A DNA stretch of 64,000 nucleotides from Laribacter hongkongensis DSM 14985. Lineage in GTDB: Bacteria; Pseudomonadota; Gammaproteobacteria; Burkholderiales; Aquaspirillaceae. The DNA lies in the NCBI RefSeq assembly GCF_000423285.1, contig NZ_AUHR01000007.1, positions 159,772 through 223,771 on the forward strand, written 5' to 3'. The position numbers were made by a program, and so were the translations under genes. Shown here piece after piece: positions 40,268-49,587 of this stretch. How positions within the stretch are numbered: the stretch's first letter is position 1; every line of letters begins with the position of its first letter. The notes below the pieces were generated by a model, which saw nothing but the letters and a program-made list of their open reading frames with translations, ran no database searches and was not told the DNA's origin.

Positions 40268-41005
40268 TCAGTGCATGGGCGCCAATACTTGCTTGAGGAA
40301 CTGTTGCGCGCGCTCGTGCTGCGGATTGCGGAAGAATTCTTCCGGCACGGCCTCCTCGAGGATGGAACCCTGGTCGATGAAGATGACACGGTCAGCCACT
40401 TCGCGGGCAAATCCCATCTCGTGCGTGACCACCATCATGGTCATGCCGGATTCGGCCAGATCCTTCATCACCTTGAGGACTTCGCCGATCATTTCCGGAT
40501 CGAGCGCGGAGGTCGGCTCGTCAAACAGCATCACCTTGGGCTGCATCGCCAGCCCGCGGGCAATCGCCACACGCTGCTGCTGACCACCGGAGAGCTGGCT
40601 CGGAAACGCATCGCGCTTGTGCGCCAGCCCCACGCGCTCCAGGAGTTCCTGGGCACGCCGGCAGGCATCGGCACGGCTCATCTTGCGTACCTGCATCGGC
40701 GCCAGCGTGATGTTGTCGAGCACCGACAGGTGCGGATACAGGTTGAAGTGCTGGAAAACAAACCCCACCTCGGCGCGCAGGGCATTGAGGTTGGTTTTGG
40801 GATCAACGACATTGTGGCCGTCTACCCACAGTTCGCCCGAGGTGATCGGTTCGAGCTGGTTGACGCAGCGGATCAGGGTGGATTTGCCGGAGCCCGACGG
40901 ACCGCACACCACCACCACTTCGCCTTGCGACACCGTCAGGTTGATATCGCGCAGGACGTGAAAGTCCTTGTTGTACCACTTGTTGACGTCGACAAAGCGA
41001 ATCAC
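40268..41005 (-). CDS. Polar amino-acid ABC transporter ATPase, upstream copy
   Basis: A 245-residue ATPase: [44 protein letters not shown] and VTHEMGFA are all intact. It is similar to, but clearly diverged from, the ATPase at 36990-37718 (e.g. [15 protein letters not shown] against [15 protein letters not shown] in the helical domain). It heads the operon before gltI. It may energise the same GltJK channel or another permease. Confidence 0.88.
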   Translation of the reverse strand: MIRFVDVNKWYNKDFHVLRDINLTVSQGEVVVVCGPSGSGKSTLIRCVNQLEPITSGELWVDGHNVVDPKTNLNALRAEVGFVFQHFNLYPHLSVLDNITLAPMQVRKMSRADACRRAQELLERVGLAHKRDAFPSQLSGGQQQRVAIARGLAMQPKVMLFDEPTSALDPEMIGEVLKVMKDLAESGMTMMVVTHEMGFAREVADRVIFIDQGSILEEAVPEEFFRNPQHERAQQFLKQVLAPMH

Positions 41006-41140
41006 GGCAGTTCCCTTGTAGCGGGGCAGACATTCATGCCCCTCGAGTATTTAGAGTTTTCGGCCGAGTGTAAGACCCCGTTCTTCCCAATGCAATATGT
41101 CTCTAGCGTTAAAACAGGATAATCAACTACCAGAACCGCG

Positions 41141-41929
41141 TCATTGCCTGCCCTTTTCGCCATGCCGATTAGAAAGCAGCACAAACTCCCTCAGCGTCAG
41201 GGTTTCGGGGCGACGCTGAGGATCAATGCCGAGTGCAGCAAAATCGTCATCATCCAGCCAGCCGCGCAGATTGTTGCGCAGCGTCTTGCGCCGCTGGGCA
41301 AAAGCCTGCGCCACCAGCGCCGACAGGTTCTCCTCGTCATCAGCCGGCCAGGGCAGCTCCGCGTGCGGAATCATGCGCACCACGGCTGAATCCACCTTGG
41401 GCGGCGGATCAAACGATTCCGGCGGTACGTCGATCAGCCGCTCCATGGCAAACCGGTATTGCAGCATCACCGTCAGCCGGCCGTAATCGGCACAGCCCGG
41501 ATCAGCCACCATGCGGTCCACCACTTCCTTTTGCAGCATGAAATGCATGTCGGTCACCCGGTCAGCATAGGTGGCCAGATGGAACAACAGGGGGGTGGAA
41601 ATGTTATAGGGCAGGTTGCCGACCAGCTTCAGCGGCTGCTCGTGTGCCAGTGCGCCAAAATCAAACGCCAGCGCATCGCCCTCGTGGATGACCAGCCGCT
41701 CGGGCGGAAACTCGGCGGCCAGCCTGGCAATGATGTCACGGTCGATTTCCACCACATGCAACTGTGGCAGCGCCCGCAACAGGGGGCGGGTCAGGGCGCC
41801 CAGACCGGGACCGATCTCGACCACCACGTCGCCCGGCCGCGCATCGACGGCGGCCACGATGGAATGAATGATGAACGCATCCTGCAGGAAGTTCTGCCCG
41901 AAGCGTTTTTTCGGAATATGACGGGACAT
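41141..41929 (-). CDS. rsmA: 16S rRNA dimethyladenosine transferase RsmA (KsgA)
   Basis: A 262-residue SAM enzyme that dimethylates A1518 and A1519 near the 3' end of 16S rRNA, a late step of 30S assembly. [11 protein letters not shown] at the N-terminus, [16 protein letters not shown] (motif I), and [14 protein letters not shown] (catalytic NLPY) are diagnostic. Start set at [10 protein letters not shown]. Third gene of cyaY-yqaA-rsmA; in many bacteria rsmA follows pdxA instead. Confidence 0.94.
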   Translation of the reverse strand: MSRHIPKKRFGQNFLQDAFIIHSIVAAVDARPGDVVVEIGPGLGALTRPLLRALPQLHVVEIDRDIIARLAAEFPPERLVIHEGDALAFDFGALAHEQPLKLVGNLPYNISTPLLFHLATYADRVTDMHFMLQKEVVDRMVADPGCADYGRLTVMLQYRFAMERLIDVPPESFDPPPKVDSAVVRMIPHAELPWPADDEENLSALVAQAFAQRRKTLRNNLRGWLDDDDFAALGIDPQRRPETLTLREFVLLSNRHGEKGRQ

Positions 41930-41961
41930 GCGAAATCTTTCAGCAAAAACTCGGCCTGCCC

Positions 41962-42369
41962 TCAGAAAAAGGGCAGGGCAATCACGACGTAGCGCAGCCA
42001 CTTGCCCACCAGCAAGGCCGGCACCACCGGCCACCATGGCAGTCTGAGCCAGCCGGCGGCCACACAGAGCGCATCGCCGATCAACGGCACCCACGACAAC
42101 AGCAGGGCCCAGCAGCCCCAGCGTTCCAGCCACACCAGCGCGCGCGACGACAGCTCCTTGCGCGGCAGCCGGCGTCCCAGCCAGACACTGGTGAGACCGC
42201 CCAGCGTATTGCCGAGCGTCGCCAGCCACACTGCCGGCCAGGCTTCGTCCGGATGCAGCGCCAGCAGGCCCAGCAACACCAGTTCCGAACCGCCGGGCAG
42301 CAAGGTGGCCGACAGGAAGGCCGACAGCGTCAGCCCGGCCAGTCCCCAGTCAGCCGGGATGTCGATCAA
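41962..42369 (-). CDS. yqaA: YqaA family (DedA-like) membrane protein
   Basis: A 135-residue protein with about three to four hydrophobic segments. [18 protein letters not shown] and [17 protein letters not shown] are typical of YqaA, a short relative of DedA lipid-scramblase-like proteins. Function unproven. The ATG overlaps the cyaY stop (ATGA), so the two are coupled. Confidence 0.85.
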   Translation of the reverse strand: MIDIPADWGLAGLTLSAFLSATLLPGGSELVLLGLLALHPDEAWPAVWLATLGNTLGGLTSVWLGRRLPRKELSSRALVWLERWGCWALLLSWVPLIGDALCVAAGWLRLPWWPVVPALLVGKWLRYVVIALPFF

Positions 42370-42674
42370 AACGAAAACCGCTCGCCGGCCTGACCGCTGA
42401 TCAGCCCGGCCAGCCGCTCCATCAGCTCGGCCTGGTCGCGGGTATCACGCCAGACACCGTCCTGCTGGCGGAAATGGAATCCGCCGGCCCGGGCCGCCAC
42501 CCAGACTTCCTGGCTGGCTTCGTGGCGGTTGACGATGATCTGGCTGCCATCGTCGAATTCAAGTGTCAGCACGTTGCCCGTCAGCAGGGCATCGCCCAGT
42601 CCGCTGTCGTCAAAGGCATCGCGCACGGTGTCCAGCACGGTCTGGCTGGCCAGCAGAAAATCACGGTCATTCAT
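42366..42674 (-). CDS. cyaY: CyaY, bacterial frataxin
   Basis: A 102-residue frataxin homologue that binds iron and modulates IscS in iron-sulfur cluster assembly. MNDRDFLLASQTVLDTVRDAFDDSG has the acidic first helix, followed by NVLTLEFDDGSQIIVNRHEASQEVWVAAR in beta strands. Length matches E. coli (106). It is divergent from lptM-lysA, the same arrangement as cyaY/yifL in Enterobacteria, which supports the start. Confidence 0.92.
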   Translation of the reverse strand: MNDRDFLLASQTVLDTVRDAFDDSGLGDALLTGNVLTLEFDDGSQIIVNRHEASQEVWVAARAGGFHFRQQDGVWRDTRDQAELMERLAGLISGQAGERFSF

Positions 42675-42771
42675 GGAGATGGGCACCGGCACAACACCGG
42701 CGGGCGATGCTGCGCGCATGGATAGGTTGTCAGGTAACATCCCGATTTTGCCACAAGGCTGGAATGAACCC

Positions 42772-42942
42772 ATGTCCCGTCGCTTGCTTGCCCTGTTCCT
42801 GACCGCCCTCGTCGCCGGCTGCGGGTTCAAGGGTGACCTCTACCTGCCCCAGACACCGGCTCCGGCTGCCAAGACCACCCATCCCGCTCCCCAGGCACCG
42901 GCCCGGCCGGCTGCCACGCCCGACAACAGGACTGCCCCGTGA
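42772..42942 (+). CDS. lptM: LptM (YifL-type) lipoprotein
   Basis: A 56-residue lipoprotein. The lipobox is LVAGC with Cys17, directly followed by GFKGDLYLP, the conserved motif by which LptM binds the LptD/LptE outer-membrane LPS translocon. The tail is Pro/Ala-rich. The stop overlaps the GTG start of lysA. Recognition is from the motif and the cyaY/lptM context. Confidence 0.9.
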   Translation: MSRRLLALFLTALVAGCGFKGDLYLPQTPAPAAKTTHPAPQAPARPAATPDNRTAP

Positions 42943-44192
42943 ACGCTTTCCACTACCAGAACCGCGAACTCTGCGTCGAAGACATCCCGCTTGCCCGCAT
43001 TGCCGAGCAATACGGCACCCCTTGCTACGTGTACGCCGAGTCGGCGCTGACCCAGGCCTACTCGGCCTACAGCAACGCCTTTGCCGGCATGCCGCACCTC
43101 GTGTGCTACGCCCTCAAGGCCAACTCCAACCTGAGCGTGATCCGCCATTTCGCCAGTCTGGGCGCCGGCTTTGACACCGTGTCGATCGGCGAGATCGAAC
43201 GCGTGCTGGCAGCCGGCGGCGAAGCCGGCAAGATCGTCTTTTCCGGAGTCGGCAAAAGTGCCGCCGAAATGCGCCGGGCACTGGAAATCGGCATCCACTG
43301 CTTCAATGTCGAATCAGTCAACGAACTTGAGCGGCTTGACACTGTTGCCCGCGAACTGGGCAAGCGGGCGCCGGTCAGCCTGCGCATCAACCCCAACGTC
43401 GATGCCCGGACCCACCCCTACATCTCCACCGGCCTCAAGAACAACAAGTTCGGCATTGCCTACGACATCGCCCGCCAGAGCTACCGCCGCGCGGCCGAGC
43501 TGCCGAATCTCGACGTGATCGGCATCGACTGCCACATCGGCAGCCAGCTGACCGACTCCACTCCGTTGATCGACGCCCTCGACCGCCTGCTGGTGCTGGT
43601 CGATCAACTGAGTGAAGACGGCATCCGCCTGCGCCACGTCGACATCGGCGGCGGACTGGGCATCCGCTACGCCGACGAAACACCGCCGGACCTGCAGCAA
43701 TACGCCGATGCCATCCGCGAGCGCCTTGCCGGACGCGATCTGGCCCTGCTGATGGAACCGGGCCGCTCGCTGGTCGGCAACGCCGGCGTGCTGCTGACCC
43801 GCGTCGAATACCTCAAGGAAGGCGACGGCAAGCATTTCGCCGTGGTCGACGCCGCCATGAACGACCTGATGCGCCCGTCCTACTACCAGGCATTCCACGA
43901 TATCCGCCCGGTCACCCAGCATGATGCCGAACTGCTGCCCGCCCTCTACGACGTGGTCGGCCCGATCTGCGAATCGAGCGACTTCCTCGGCAAGGACCGC
44001 GCGCTGGCGCTGCGCGAGGGCGACCTGATCGCCGTCATGTCGTCCGGCGCCTACGGCTCGACCATGAGCTCCAACTACAACACCCGGCCACGCGCCGCCG
44101 AAGTGCTGGTCAACGGCCGGCACGTCCGGCTGGTACGCGCCCGCGAAACCTTCGAACAGCTGATCGCCAATGAAATCGACCTGCTTGACTGA
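42939..44192 (+). CDS. lysA: Diaminopimelate decarboxylase (LysA)
   Basis: A 417-residue PLP enzyme making lysine from meso-diaminopimelate. Lys60 in CYALKANSN binds PLP; HIGSQLTD, VDIGGGLGIRY, EPGRSLVGNAGVLLTRVEY and CESSDFLGKDR are the other active-site motifs. It starts with GTG overlapping the lptM stop (GTGA), so initiation depends on coupling. lptM-lysA is a common pair, usually with dapF next; here a GNAT gene follows. Confidence 0.95.
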   Translation: MNAFHYQNRELCVEDIPLARIAEQYGTPCYVYAESALTQAYSAYSNAFAGMPHLVCYALKANSNLSVIRHFASLGAGFDTVSIGEIERVLAAGGEAGKIVFSGVGKSAAEMRRALEIGIHCFNVESVNELERLDTVARELGKRAPVSLRINPNVDARTHPYISTGLKNNKFGIAYDIARQSYRRAAELPNLDVIGIDCHIGSQLTDSTPLIDALDRLLVLVDQLSEDGIRLRHVDIGGGLGIRYADETPPDLQQYADAIRERLAGRDLALLMEPGRSLVGNAGVLLTRVEYLKEGDGKHFAVVDAAMNDLMRPSYYQAFHDIRPVTQHDAELLPALYDVVGPICESSDFLGKDRALALREGDLIAVMSSGAYGSTMSSNYNTRPRAAEVLVNGRHVRLVRARETFEQLIANEIDLLD

Positions 44193-44667
44193 CGGCGTGA
44201 CCGTGCGCCTGGCCGACCTGCAACAGCCGGCCGACGGCCGGACGGTGGCCGGCCTGATCGACGCCTATGCCCGGGACCCGATGGGCGGTGGCACCGGCCT
44301 CACCGCCGAAGTCCGCCAGGCGCTGCCCGGACAGCTGGCCCGTCATCCGACCGCCTTTGCCCTGCTGGCCGAGGCAGACGGCCAGCCCGTGGGCGTGGCG
44401 GTCTGCGTACTGGGCCTGTCGACCTTCAAGGCACAGCCGACCGTCAACCTGCACGATCTGGCCATCCTGCCGGCCGCCCGCGGCCGCGGCATCGGCCGGT
44501 TGCTGCTGGACGGCGTGGCCGCCGAAGCCCGCCGGCGCGGCGCCTGCAAGGTGACACTGGAAGTCCGGCCGGACAACCATGTGGCGCGCGCGTTGTACGA
44601 CAGCGCCGGCTTTGACCTGTCGAGCCTGGGCGGCCAGGCGTACCTGATGATGGAAAAACCGCTCTGA
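44170..44667 (+). CDS. GNAT family N-acetyltransferase
   Basis: A 165-residue acetyltransferase. The CoA-binding loop is ARGRGIGRLLLD, preceded by VNLHDLAILPA and followed by NHVARALYDSAGF. The substrate is unknown. Its start lies 23 bases inside lysA, suggesting co-translation, although nothing links it to lysine synthesis except position. Confidence 0.85.
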   Translation: MKSTCLTDGVTVRLADLQQPADGRTVAGLIDAYARDPMGGGTGLTAEVRQALPGQLARHPTAFALLAEADGQPVGVAVCVLGLSTFKAQPTVNLHDLAILPAARGRGIGRLLLDGVAAEARRRGACKVTLEVRPDNHVARALYDSAGFDLSSLGGQAYLMMEKPL

Positions 44668-44685
44668 CAGCAGATGGCCAGCCAT

Positions 44686-44718
44686 AAAAAACGGCACCGG
44701 GATTCCGGTGCCGTTTTG
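44686..44718. terminator. Bidirectional terminator between the GNAT gene and hemL
   Basis: ACGGCACCGG (44691-44700) pairs with CCGGTGCCGT (44705-44714), loop GATT, flanked by A5 to the left and TTTTG to the right. Confidence 0.9.
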
Positions 44719-44734
44719 CTTGCGCCTGCTGGGC

Positions 44735-46012
44735 TCAGATGCGGGCAAAGGCCTGACGGGCAGCATCGACCGTGGCATCGATGTCGGCGTCGGTATGCGC
44801 AGCCGACACGAAACCGGCCTCGTAGGCACTCGGTGCCAGATAGACGCCGGCTTCCAGCATGGCGTGGAAGAAGGCATTGAAGCGCGCCCGGTCGGAGGCA
44901 GTGACTTCGGCATAGGAGGTCGGTACGTCAGCGGCAAAATAAAGGCCGAACATGCCGCCCACGCAGTCGCCGGAGAACGGGATACCGGCCTCCCTGGCCG
45001 CAGCCACCATGCCGTCGACGAGCCGGGCGGTCCGGGCCGCCAGCGCATCGTAAAAGCCCGGCTGCTGGATCAGCCGCAGCGTGGCCAGACCGGCTGCCAC
45101 CGCCACCGGATTGCCCGACAGGGTACCGGCCTGGTAGACGCTGCCCAGCGGGGCAATGCAGTTCATGATGTCGGCCCGGCCGCCAAAGGCGCCGATCGGC
45201 ATGCCGCCGCCGACCACCTTGCCCAGCGTGGTCAGGTCCGGCTGGATGCCGTGCAGCGACTGCGCACCGCCCAGTGCCACGCGGAAACCGGTCATCACTT
45301 CGTCGTAGATCAGCACGCTGCCGTGCTGCTGCGTCAGGGTGCGCAGGGCCTGCACGAAGGCGGCCGACGGACGGATCAGGTTCATGTTGCCGGCTACCGG
45401 CTCCAGAATGACGCAGGCGATGCGCTCGCCGATTTCGGCAAACGTGCGCTCCAGCTGCTCGACGTTGTTGTACTCCAGCACCAGCGTATGGCGGGTGAAG
45501 TCTTCCGGCACGCCGGCCGAGCTCGGGTTGCCGAACGTCAGCAGACCGGAGCCGGCCTTGACCAGCAGGCTGTCGGAATGGCCGTGGTAGCAGCCTTCAA
45601 ACTTGATGATGGCATCGCGACCGGTAAAGCCGCGCGCCAGCCGGATGGCGCTCATGGTGGCTTCGGTGCCGGACGACACCAGGCGCACCCGCTCGATCGA
45701 CGGCATCAGCTTGCAGATTTCTTCGGCAATCCCGATTTCCGCTTCGGTCGGCGTACCGAACGACAGGCCATGCACGGCCGCCTGCTGCACGGCCTCGACC
45801 ACGGCCGGATGGGCATGACCGAGAATCATCGGACCCCACGAGCCGATGTAGTCGATCAGCCGGCGGTCGTCGGCATCCCACATGTAGGCGCCTTGCGCCC
45901 GCTTGATAAAGCGCGGCGAACCACCGACCGAGCCGAACGCGCGCACCGGCGAGTTCACGCCTCCGGGAATCACGTGCTTGGCACGTTCAAACAGCTGTTG
46001 ATTGCGATCCAT
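44735..46012 (-). CDS. hemL: Glutamate-1-semialdehyde 2,1-aminomutase (HemL)
   Basis: A 425-residue PLP enzyme giving 5-aminolevulinate for haem by the C5 route. [17 protein letters not shown] near the N-terminus, [16 protein letters not shown], and [17 protein letters not shown] (PLP-binding Lys) are diagnostic. AAGGAG before the ATG at 46012 decides the start over a GTG two codons earlier. hemJ, a later haem enzyme, is the upstream neighbour on the same strand. Confidence 0.95.
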   Translation of the reverse strand: MDRNQQLFERAKHVIPGGVNSPVRAFGSVGGSPRFIKRAQGAYMWDADDRRLIDYIGSWGPMILGHAHPAVVEAVQQAAVHGLSFGTPTEAEIGIAEEICKLMPSIERVRLVSSGTEATMSAIRLARGFTGRDAIIKFEGCYHGHSDSLLVKAGSGLLTFGNPSSAGVPEDFTRHTLVLEYNNVEQLERTFAEIGERIACVILEPVAGNMNLIRPSAAFVQALRTLTQQHGSVLIYDEVMTGFRVALGGAQSLHGIQPDLTTLGKVVGGGMPIGAFGGRADIMNCIAPLGSVYQAGTLSGNPVAVAAGLATLRLIQQPGFYDALAARTARLVDGMVAAAREAGIPFSGDCVGGMFGLYFAADVPTSYAEVTASDRARFNAFFHAMLEAGVYLAPSAYEAGFVSAAHTDADIDATVDAARQAFARI

Positions 46013-46121
46013 CTTCACACTCCTTCAAAAACCGCGGCCGGACCTGCCGGCCGGACACATCCTGTTGCGTTCTGCGGGTCCCGGCCGGATGGCCGGTCAT
46101 ACCGGCACCGGCTGCACGGGA

Positions 46122-46538
46122 TCAGAACGGTTTGACGATCACCAGCAGGATCACCGCCAGCAAGACCAGTACCGGTGCCTCGTTGAATACCCGGAACCAG
46201 CGGTGCGAGCGCCGGTTGCGCCCGGCAGCAAAGTCGGCCAGCAGCTTCCGGCACCAGAAGTGGTATCCCACCAGCCCGGCCACCAGCAGCAGCTTGGCAT
46301 GCAGCCAGCCACCGGAAATACCGAAGCCGAACCACAGCCACAGCCCCAGCAGCAGCGCCAGCCCGGCCAGCGGTGTCATGAAACAGTACAGCTTGCCGGA
46401 CATCAGCAGCAGGCGCTCGCGCTCGGCCGGGGTTTCGCTCATGGCAAGGTTGACGTAAAGCCGCGGCAGATAGAACAGCCCGGCAAACCAGGCCACCACA
46501 AAAAAGAGATGCAATGATTTGACGACGAGATAACTCAT
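46122..46538 (-). CDS. hemJ: HemJ-type protoporphyrinogen IX oxidase (CopD/UPF0093 family)
   Basis: A 138-residue membrane protein with four hydrophobic segments. SLHLFFVVAWFAGLFYLPRLYV (with conserved His10) and the C-terminal WFRVFNEAPVLVLLAVILLVIVKPF fit HemJ, which oxidises protoporphyrinogen IX and binds haem. It stands 109 bases upstream of hemL on the same strand, so two haem genes are together. A perfect parS core lies 32 bases before its start. Confidence 0.85.
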   Translation of the reverse strand: MSYLVVKSLHLFFVVAWFAGLFYLPRLYVNLAMSETPAERERLLLMSGKLYCFMTPLAGLALLLGLWLWFGFGISGGWLHAKLLLVAGLVGYHFWCRKLLADFAAGRNRRSHRWFRVFNEAPVLVLLAVILLVIVKPF

Positions 46539-46569
46539 GCAATCAGGAATCCGGTTGAACCCGGGATAC

Positions 46570-46585
46570 CGTTTCACGTGAAACG
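46570..46585. promoter_or_regulatory. parS-like ParB site 5 (perfect 14-bp core)
   Basis: CGTTTCACGTGAAACG contains the complete GTTTCACGTGAAAC core and is perfectly palindromic over 16 bases; only the outermost bases differ from the ParB consensus. Confidence 0.75.
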
Positions 46586-46769
46586 GCCATCCGGAAAACG
46601 AGACAGACAAGGTGACCGATGATGCCTGAATGCGGCCGCTGCCGGCCACCTGCTCATGCACGCCTATTGATCTGGCATCAGGATGGCACCGACCATCCGC
46701 ACAGGTTTTGCAGGCAAACCCGGCCGACGGGGTAGAATCGGAACATCATCCTTTCCCACCCTGCTCACC

Positions 46770-47600
46770 GTGACCGAAGCCGCCATTCCCGTCGTTCTCG
46801 CCCTCAACGCGCTGGATCCAGCCGGCATGACCGGCCTGCTGGCTGACACCCAGACCCTGGCGGTACACGGCTGCCATGTCACCGGCGTGGCTACGGCGTA
46901 TCTGGAGGCCGACTCGGAACAGGTATTCGAAGCCGAAGCAGCCGATGCCGAACAGGTGGACGCCCGCATCCGCGCCATCCTGGAAGACATGCCGGTCGCC
47001 GCCATGAGCATCGCCGGACTGGCGCGTGCCGAAACCGTCAGCGTACTGGCCGAAATCCTGTCCGACTACCCGGACCTGCCTCTGGTACTGGCGCCCGTGC
47101 TGCTGGCGGAGGAAGAAGAGCACGAAGACGACCTGCTGGGTGCGCTGACCGACCTGCTGCTGCCGCGCAGCGACCTCCTCATCGTGTCGCCCTTCGTGGC
47201 CCGCCATCTGGTACAGGAGGAGGAAAGTGCTCCACTGGACCTCGAAGCCCGCCTGACCCGCTGGAGCAGCCAGCTGGCATCACTCGGTGCAGAAGACCTG
47301 CTGATCACCGGCGAACAGGCCGCCACCCGCGAAGTGATCCATCACCTGTATCACGCCGGCAAACTGGTCCGCCGTGACAGCTGGCCGCGTCCGCCCGAGC
47401 GCATCCGCGGCAGCGACGACCTGCTGGCCGCAGCACTGACGGCCCAGATCGCCCACGGCACGCCACTGGAAGAGGCGGTGTACCAGGCCGGCCACTACGC
47501 CCGCTACGCCCTCGCAGCCGCCTACCGGCCCGGCATGGGCGCCTGTACGCCGTGGCGCCTGCCGGCGCCGCCGGAAGGCGAATCCGCACCGGCAGATTAA
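46770..47600 (+). CDS. ThiD-like (hydroxymethylpyrimidine kinase family) protein, divergent
   Basis: A 276-residue ribokinase-fold protein. VVLALNALDPAGMTGLLADTQT corresponds to the ThiD start TIAGSDPSGGAGIQADLKT, HGCHVTGVATAYL to its next strand, and RGSDDLLAAALTAQIA to the anion-hole region (GTGCTLSSA in ThiD). Both substrate motifs are altered, so HMP-phosphate kinase activity is doubtful. It begins with GTG at 46770 behind a TAGAAT box (46733-46738). No other thiamine gene is near, apart from a possible ThiF at 12 kb. Confidence 0.6.
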   Translation: MTEAAIPVVLALNALDPAGMTGLLADTQTLAVHGCHVTGVATAYLEADSEQVFEAEAADAEQVDARIRAILEDMPVAAMSIAGLARAETVSVLAEILSDYPDLPLVLAPVLLAEEEEHEDDLLGALTDLLLPRSDLLIVSPFVARHLVQEEESAPLDLEARLTRWSSQLASLGAEDLLITGEQAATREVIHHLYHAGKLVRRDSWPRPPERIRGSDDLLAAALTAQIAHGTPLEEAVYQAGHYARYALAAAYRPGMGACTPWRLPAPPEGESAPAD

Positions 47601-48339
47601 GAGTCGCTAACAGAACCTGCTTTCTCTATGGACCGGGCATGCCTGATCAGGAACTTGCCAGTCCTCACCTGCGGTTTTGTTGGCTGCTCCAAGAGCCGCC
47701 AACATCGCCAACCTGCGTTGCCGTCAGTCCTGGGCCGACCAAGGCTGCAAGCCTGTCCGGCCCGAGCCTGTTTGCCGGTTGAAAAATCATGCCGGGCATG
47801 TCGTCTGCACATCGCAGACCGGCCAGACCGTCATTACGCAGCATGCTGGATTCGCTCACCGCAACACGGTTTTCCGGCCGTTTCAGCATCCTTGCCGGCC
47901 ACCTTGTTCCACAGACAGAAGCACACTCCGTCCCCGCACACGCAACCCTGCTGACACCATTCACCATGAATCGTCGGCGAACTGCGTACATCACACGGCA
48001 TCTTCGCCATGTAAAAACCACGGTCAAGCGGGATTCGGGAGCCGGAATCACCCTGTGCCAGCGGAGCAGACCTGCCATGCAAAAAGCCAGGATCGCAACC
48101 ATGCCATCACCACCGGCAAGCCTTGCCCGCGCTCGCCAGCACACCGGACCACCCGACCCTCCGCCGTGCAGGTTTTCTCTGGACAGCATCCGTTACACAC
48201 GATGACCGCCTGCACACGGAATCCGGTCCAGACCCATGCCAGACTGACCGGACTATGCGCCGCCCCGTTTTGCAGACCGATCCGGATCCAGACTGCACCA
48301 GCCGGCCGGCAGCAGATGACGCGCTGACCCGCCCCGGAT
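47601..48339. other. Gap of about 740 bases without a confident gene
   Basis: Between the ThiD-like gene and the waaA stop I find open frames on both strands but none with recognisable motifs, ribosome sites or neighbours to support them. No inverted terminal repeats or tRNA-like folds were seen. It could be a decayed gene or a long regulatory region. Confidence 0.4.
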
Positions 48340-49587
48340 TCAGGGCAACGCCGCCACCAGCCAGTCGGCAATCCGTTCGCTGGCGCCGCCAAACCCGGCA
48401 GCAAACGCCTGCCCGGCCTGTCCCATGCACCGGAGACGGGTTTCGTCATGCAGCAGCAAGGCCGCCTGCTGCCAGCAGTCTGCCGCATCGCTGACGGTCA
48501 GCAAGGCACCTTGCTCGCGTGCCGCCTGCACGATGGCGGAAAAATTGAAATCCGATGGTCCCATCAGCACCGGACAGCCGACGCTGGCCGGCTCAATCGG
48601 ATTCTGCCCGCCCAGCGGCAACAGGCTGCCGCCAACGAATGCCAGCGTCGCCAGCCGGTAATAAGCAAACAGCTCGCCCATCGAATCGCCGAGCCAGACC
48701 CGTACCTCCGCCGCCACGGCCGTTGCCTGGCTGCGACGGGCATAAGGGATGCCACGCTGCTCCAGCAGGGCCGCCACTTCGTCAAAACGCTGCGGATGCC
48801 GGGGCACCAGTACGATGCGGGCAGGAAAATCCGCCGGCAGGGCATCCAGCAGCAGGGCTTCCTCGCCTTCGCGGGTACTGGCCAGCACCGTCACCGGCCC
48901 GTCGCCCAGCCAGCTCCGGAACTGCTGTGCCAGCGTCACGCTGTCGGCCGGCGGGCTGACATCAAACTTGGTATTGCCCAGCACGGCGACCTGACGGGCC
49001 CCGAGAGCCGTCAGGCGCCGGGCATCGTCTTCAGTCTGGGCGGCTATTCCGGCAAGCTCCGCCAGCGCCGGAGCAATCAGGGGCCGGATCCGGGCATAAC
49101 CGCGCGCTGAACGCCCGGACAGCCGGGCATTGGCCAGAAACAGCGGTACGCCGGCCTCGTGGCAGGCCCGGATCAGGTTGGGCCACAGTTCGGTTTCCAT
49201 CAGCACGCCAAAGCGCGGGCGCAGCTGCTCGACAAACCGGCGGGCATTGCCTTCGCTGTCATAGGGCAGGTAGCGCACGCAGGCATCCGGAAACAGCTGC
49301 CGGGCCGTCTCGCGCCCGGTCGGCGTCATCTGGGTGATCACCAGCGGCAACTGCGGAAACCGGGCCCGCAGGGCGGCGACCAGCGGCGCCGCAGCACGGG
49401 TTTCGCCCACCGAAACGGCATGCAGCCAGATGGCGTCCGGTGGCACGGCCAGCGGCGCTGTGGCAAAGCGCTCGTCCCAGTGTTCCAGATACGCAGGCTG
49501 CCGCCGTCCGCGCCGGCGCAGGTAAACCCGTGCCAGCGGCAACAACGCACGTACCAGCCAGCCGTAGGCGCGCCGCGCCAGCGTCAT
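48340..49587 (-). CDS. waaA: 3-deoxy-D-manno-octulosonic acid (Kdo) transferase WaaA
   Basis: A 415-residue GT30 glycosyltransferase anchored by an N-terminal hydrophobic helix (about 8-24). It adds Kdo from CMP-Kdo to lipid IVA, starting the LPS core. AIWLHAVSVGETRAAAPL (with the catalytic Glu), YDSEGNARRFVEQLRPRFGVLMETELWPN, VLGNTKFD and GGSLLPLGGQNPIEPA are hallmarks. Its start overlaps the waaC stop by 4 bases, so the two LPS-core genes are coupled. Confidence 0.94.
   Translation of the reverse strand: MTLARRAYGWLVRALLPLARVYLRRRGRRQPAYLEHWDERFATAPLAVPPDAIWLHAVSVGETRAAAPLVAALRARFPQLPLVITQMTPTGRETARQLFPDACVRYLPYDSEGNARRFVEQLRPRFGVLMETELWPNLIRACHEAGVPLFLANARLSGRSARGYARIRPLIAPALAELAGIAAQTEDDARRLTALGARQVAVLGNTKFDVSPPADSVTLAQQFRSWLGDGPVTVLASTREGEEALLLDALPADFPARIVLVPRHPQRFDEVAALLEQRGIPYARRSQATAVAAEVRVWLGDSMGELFAYYRLATLAFVGGSLLPLGGQNPIEPASVGCPVLMGPSDFNFSAIVQAAREQGALLTVSDAADCWQQAALLLHDETRLRCMGQAGQAFAAGFGGASERIADWLVAALP

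Noticed and set aside
47665..48189. 174-codon minus-strand frame behind the ThiD-like gene
   Set aside because: No motif, no ribosome site, many Arg/Cys as in chance frames of GC-rich DNA; not enough for a gene call.
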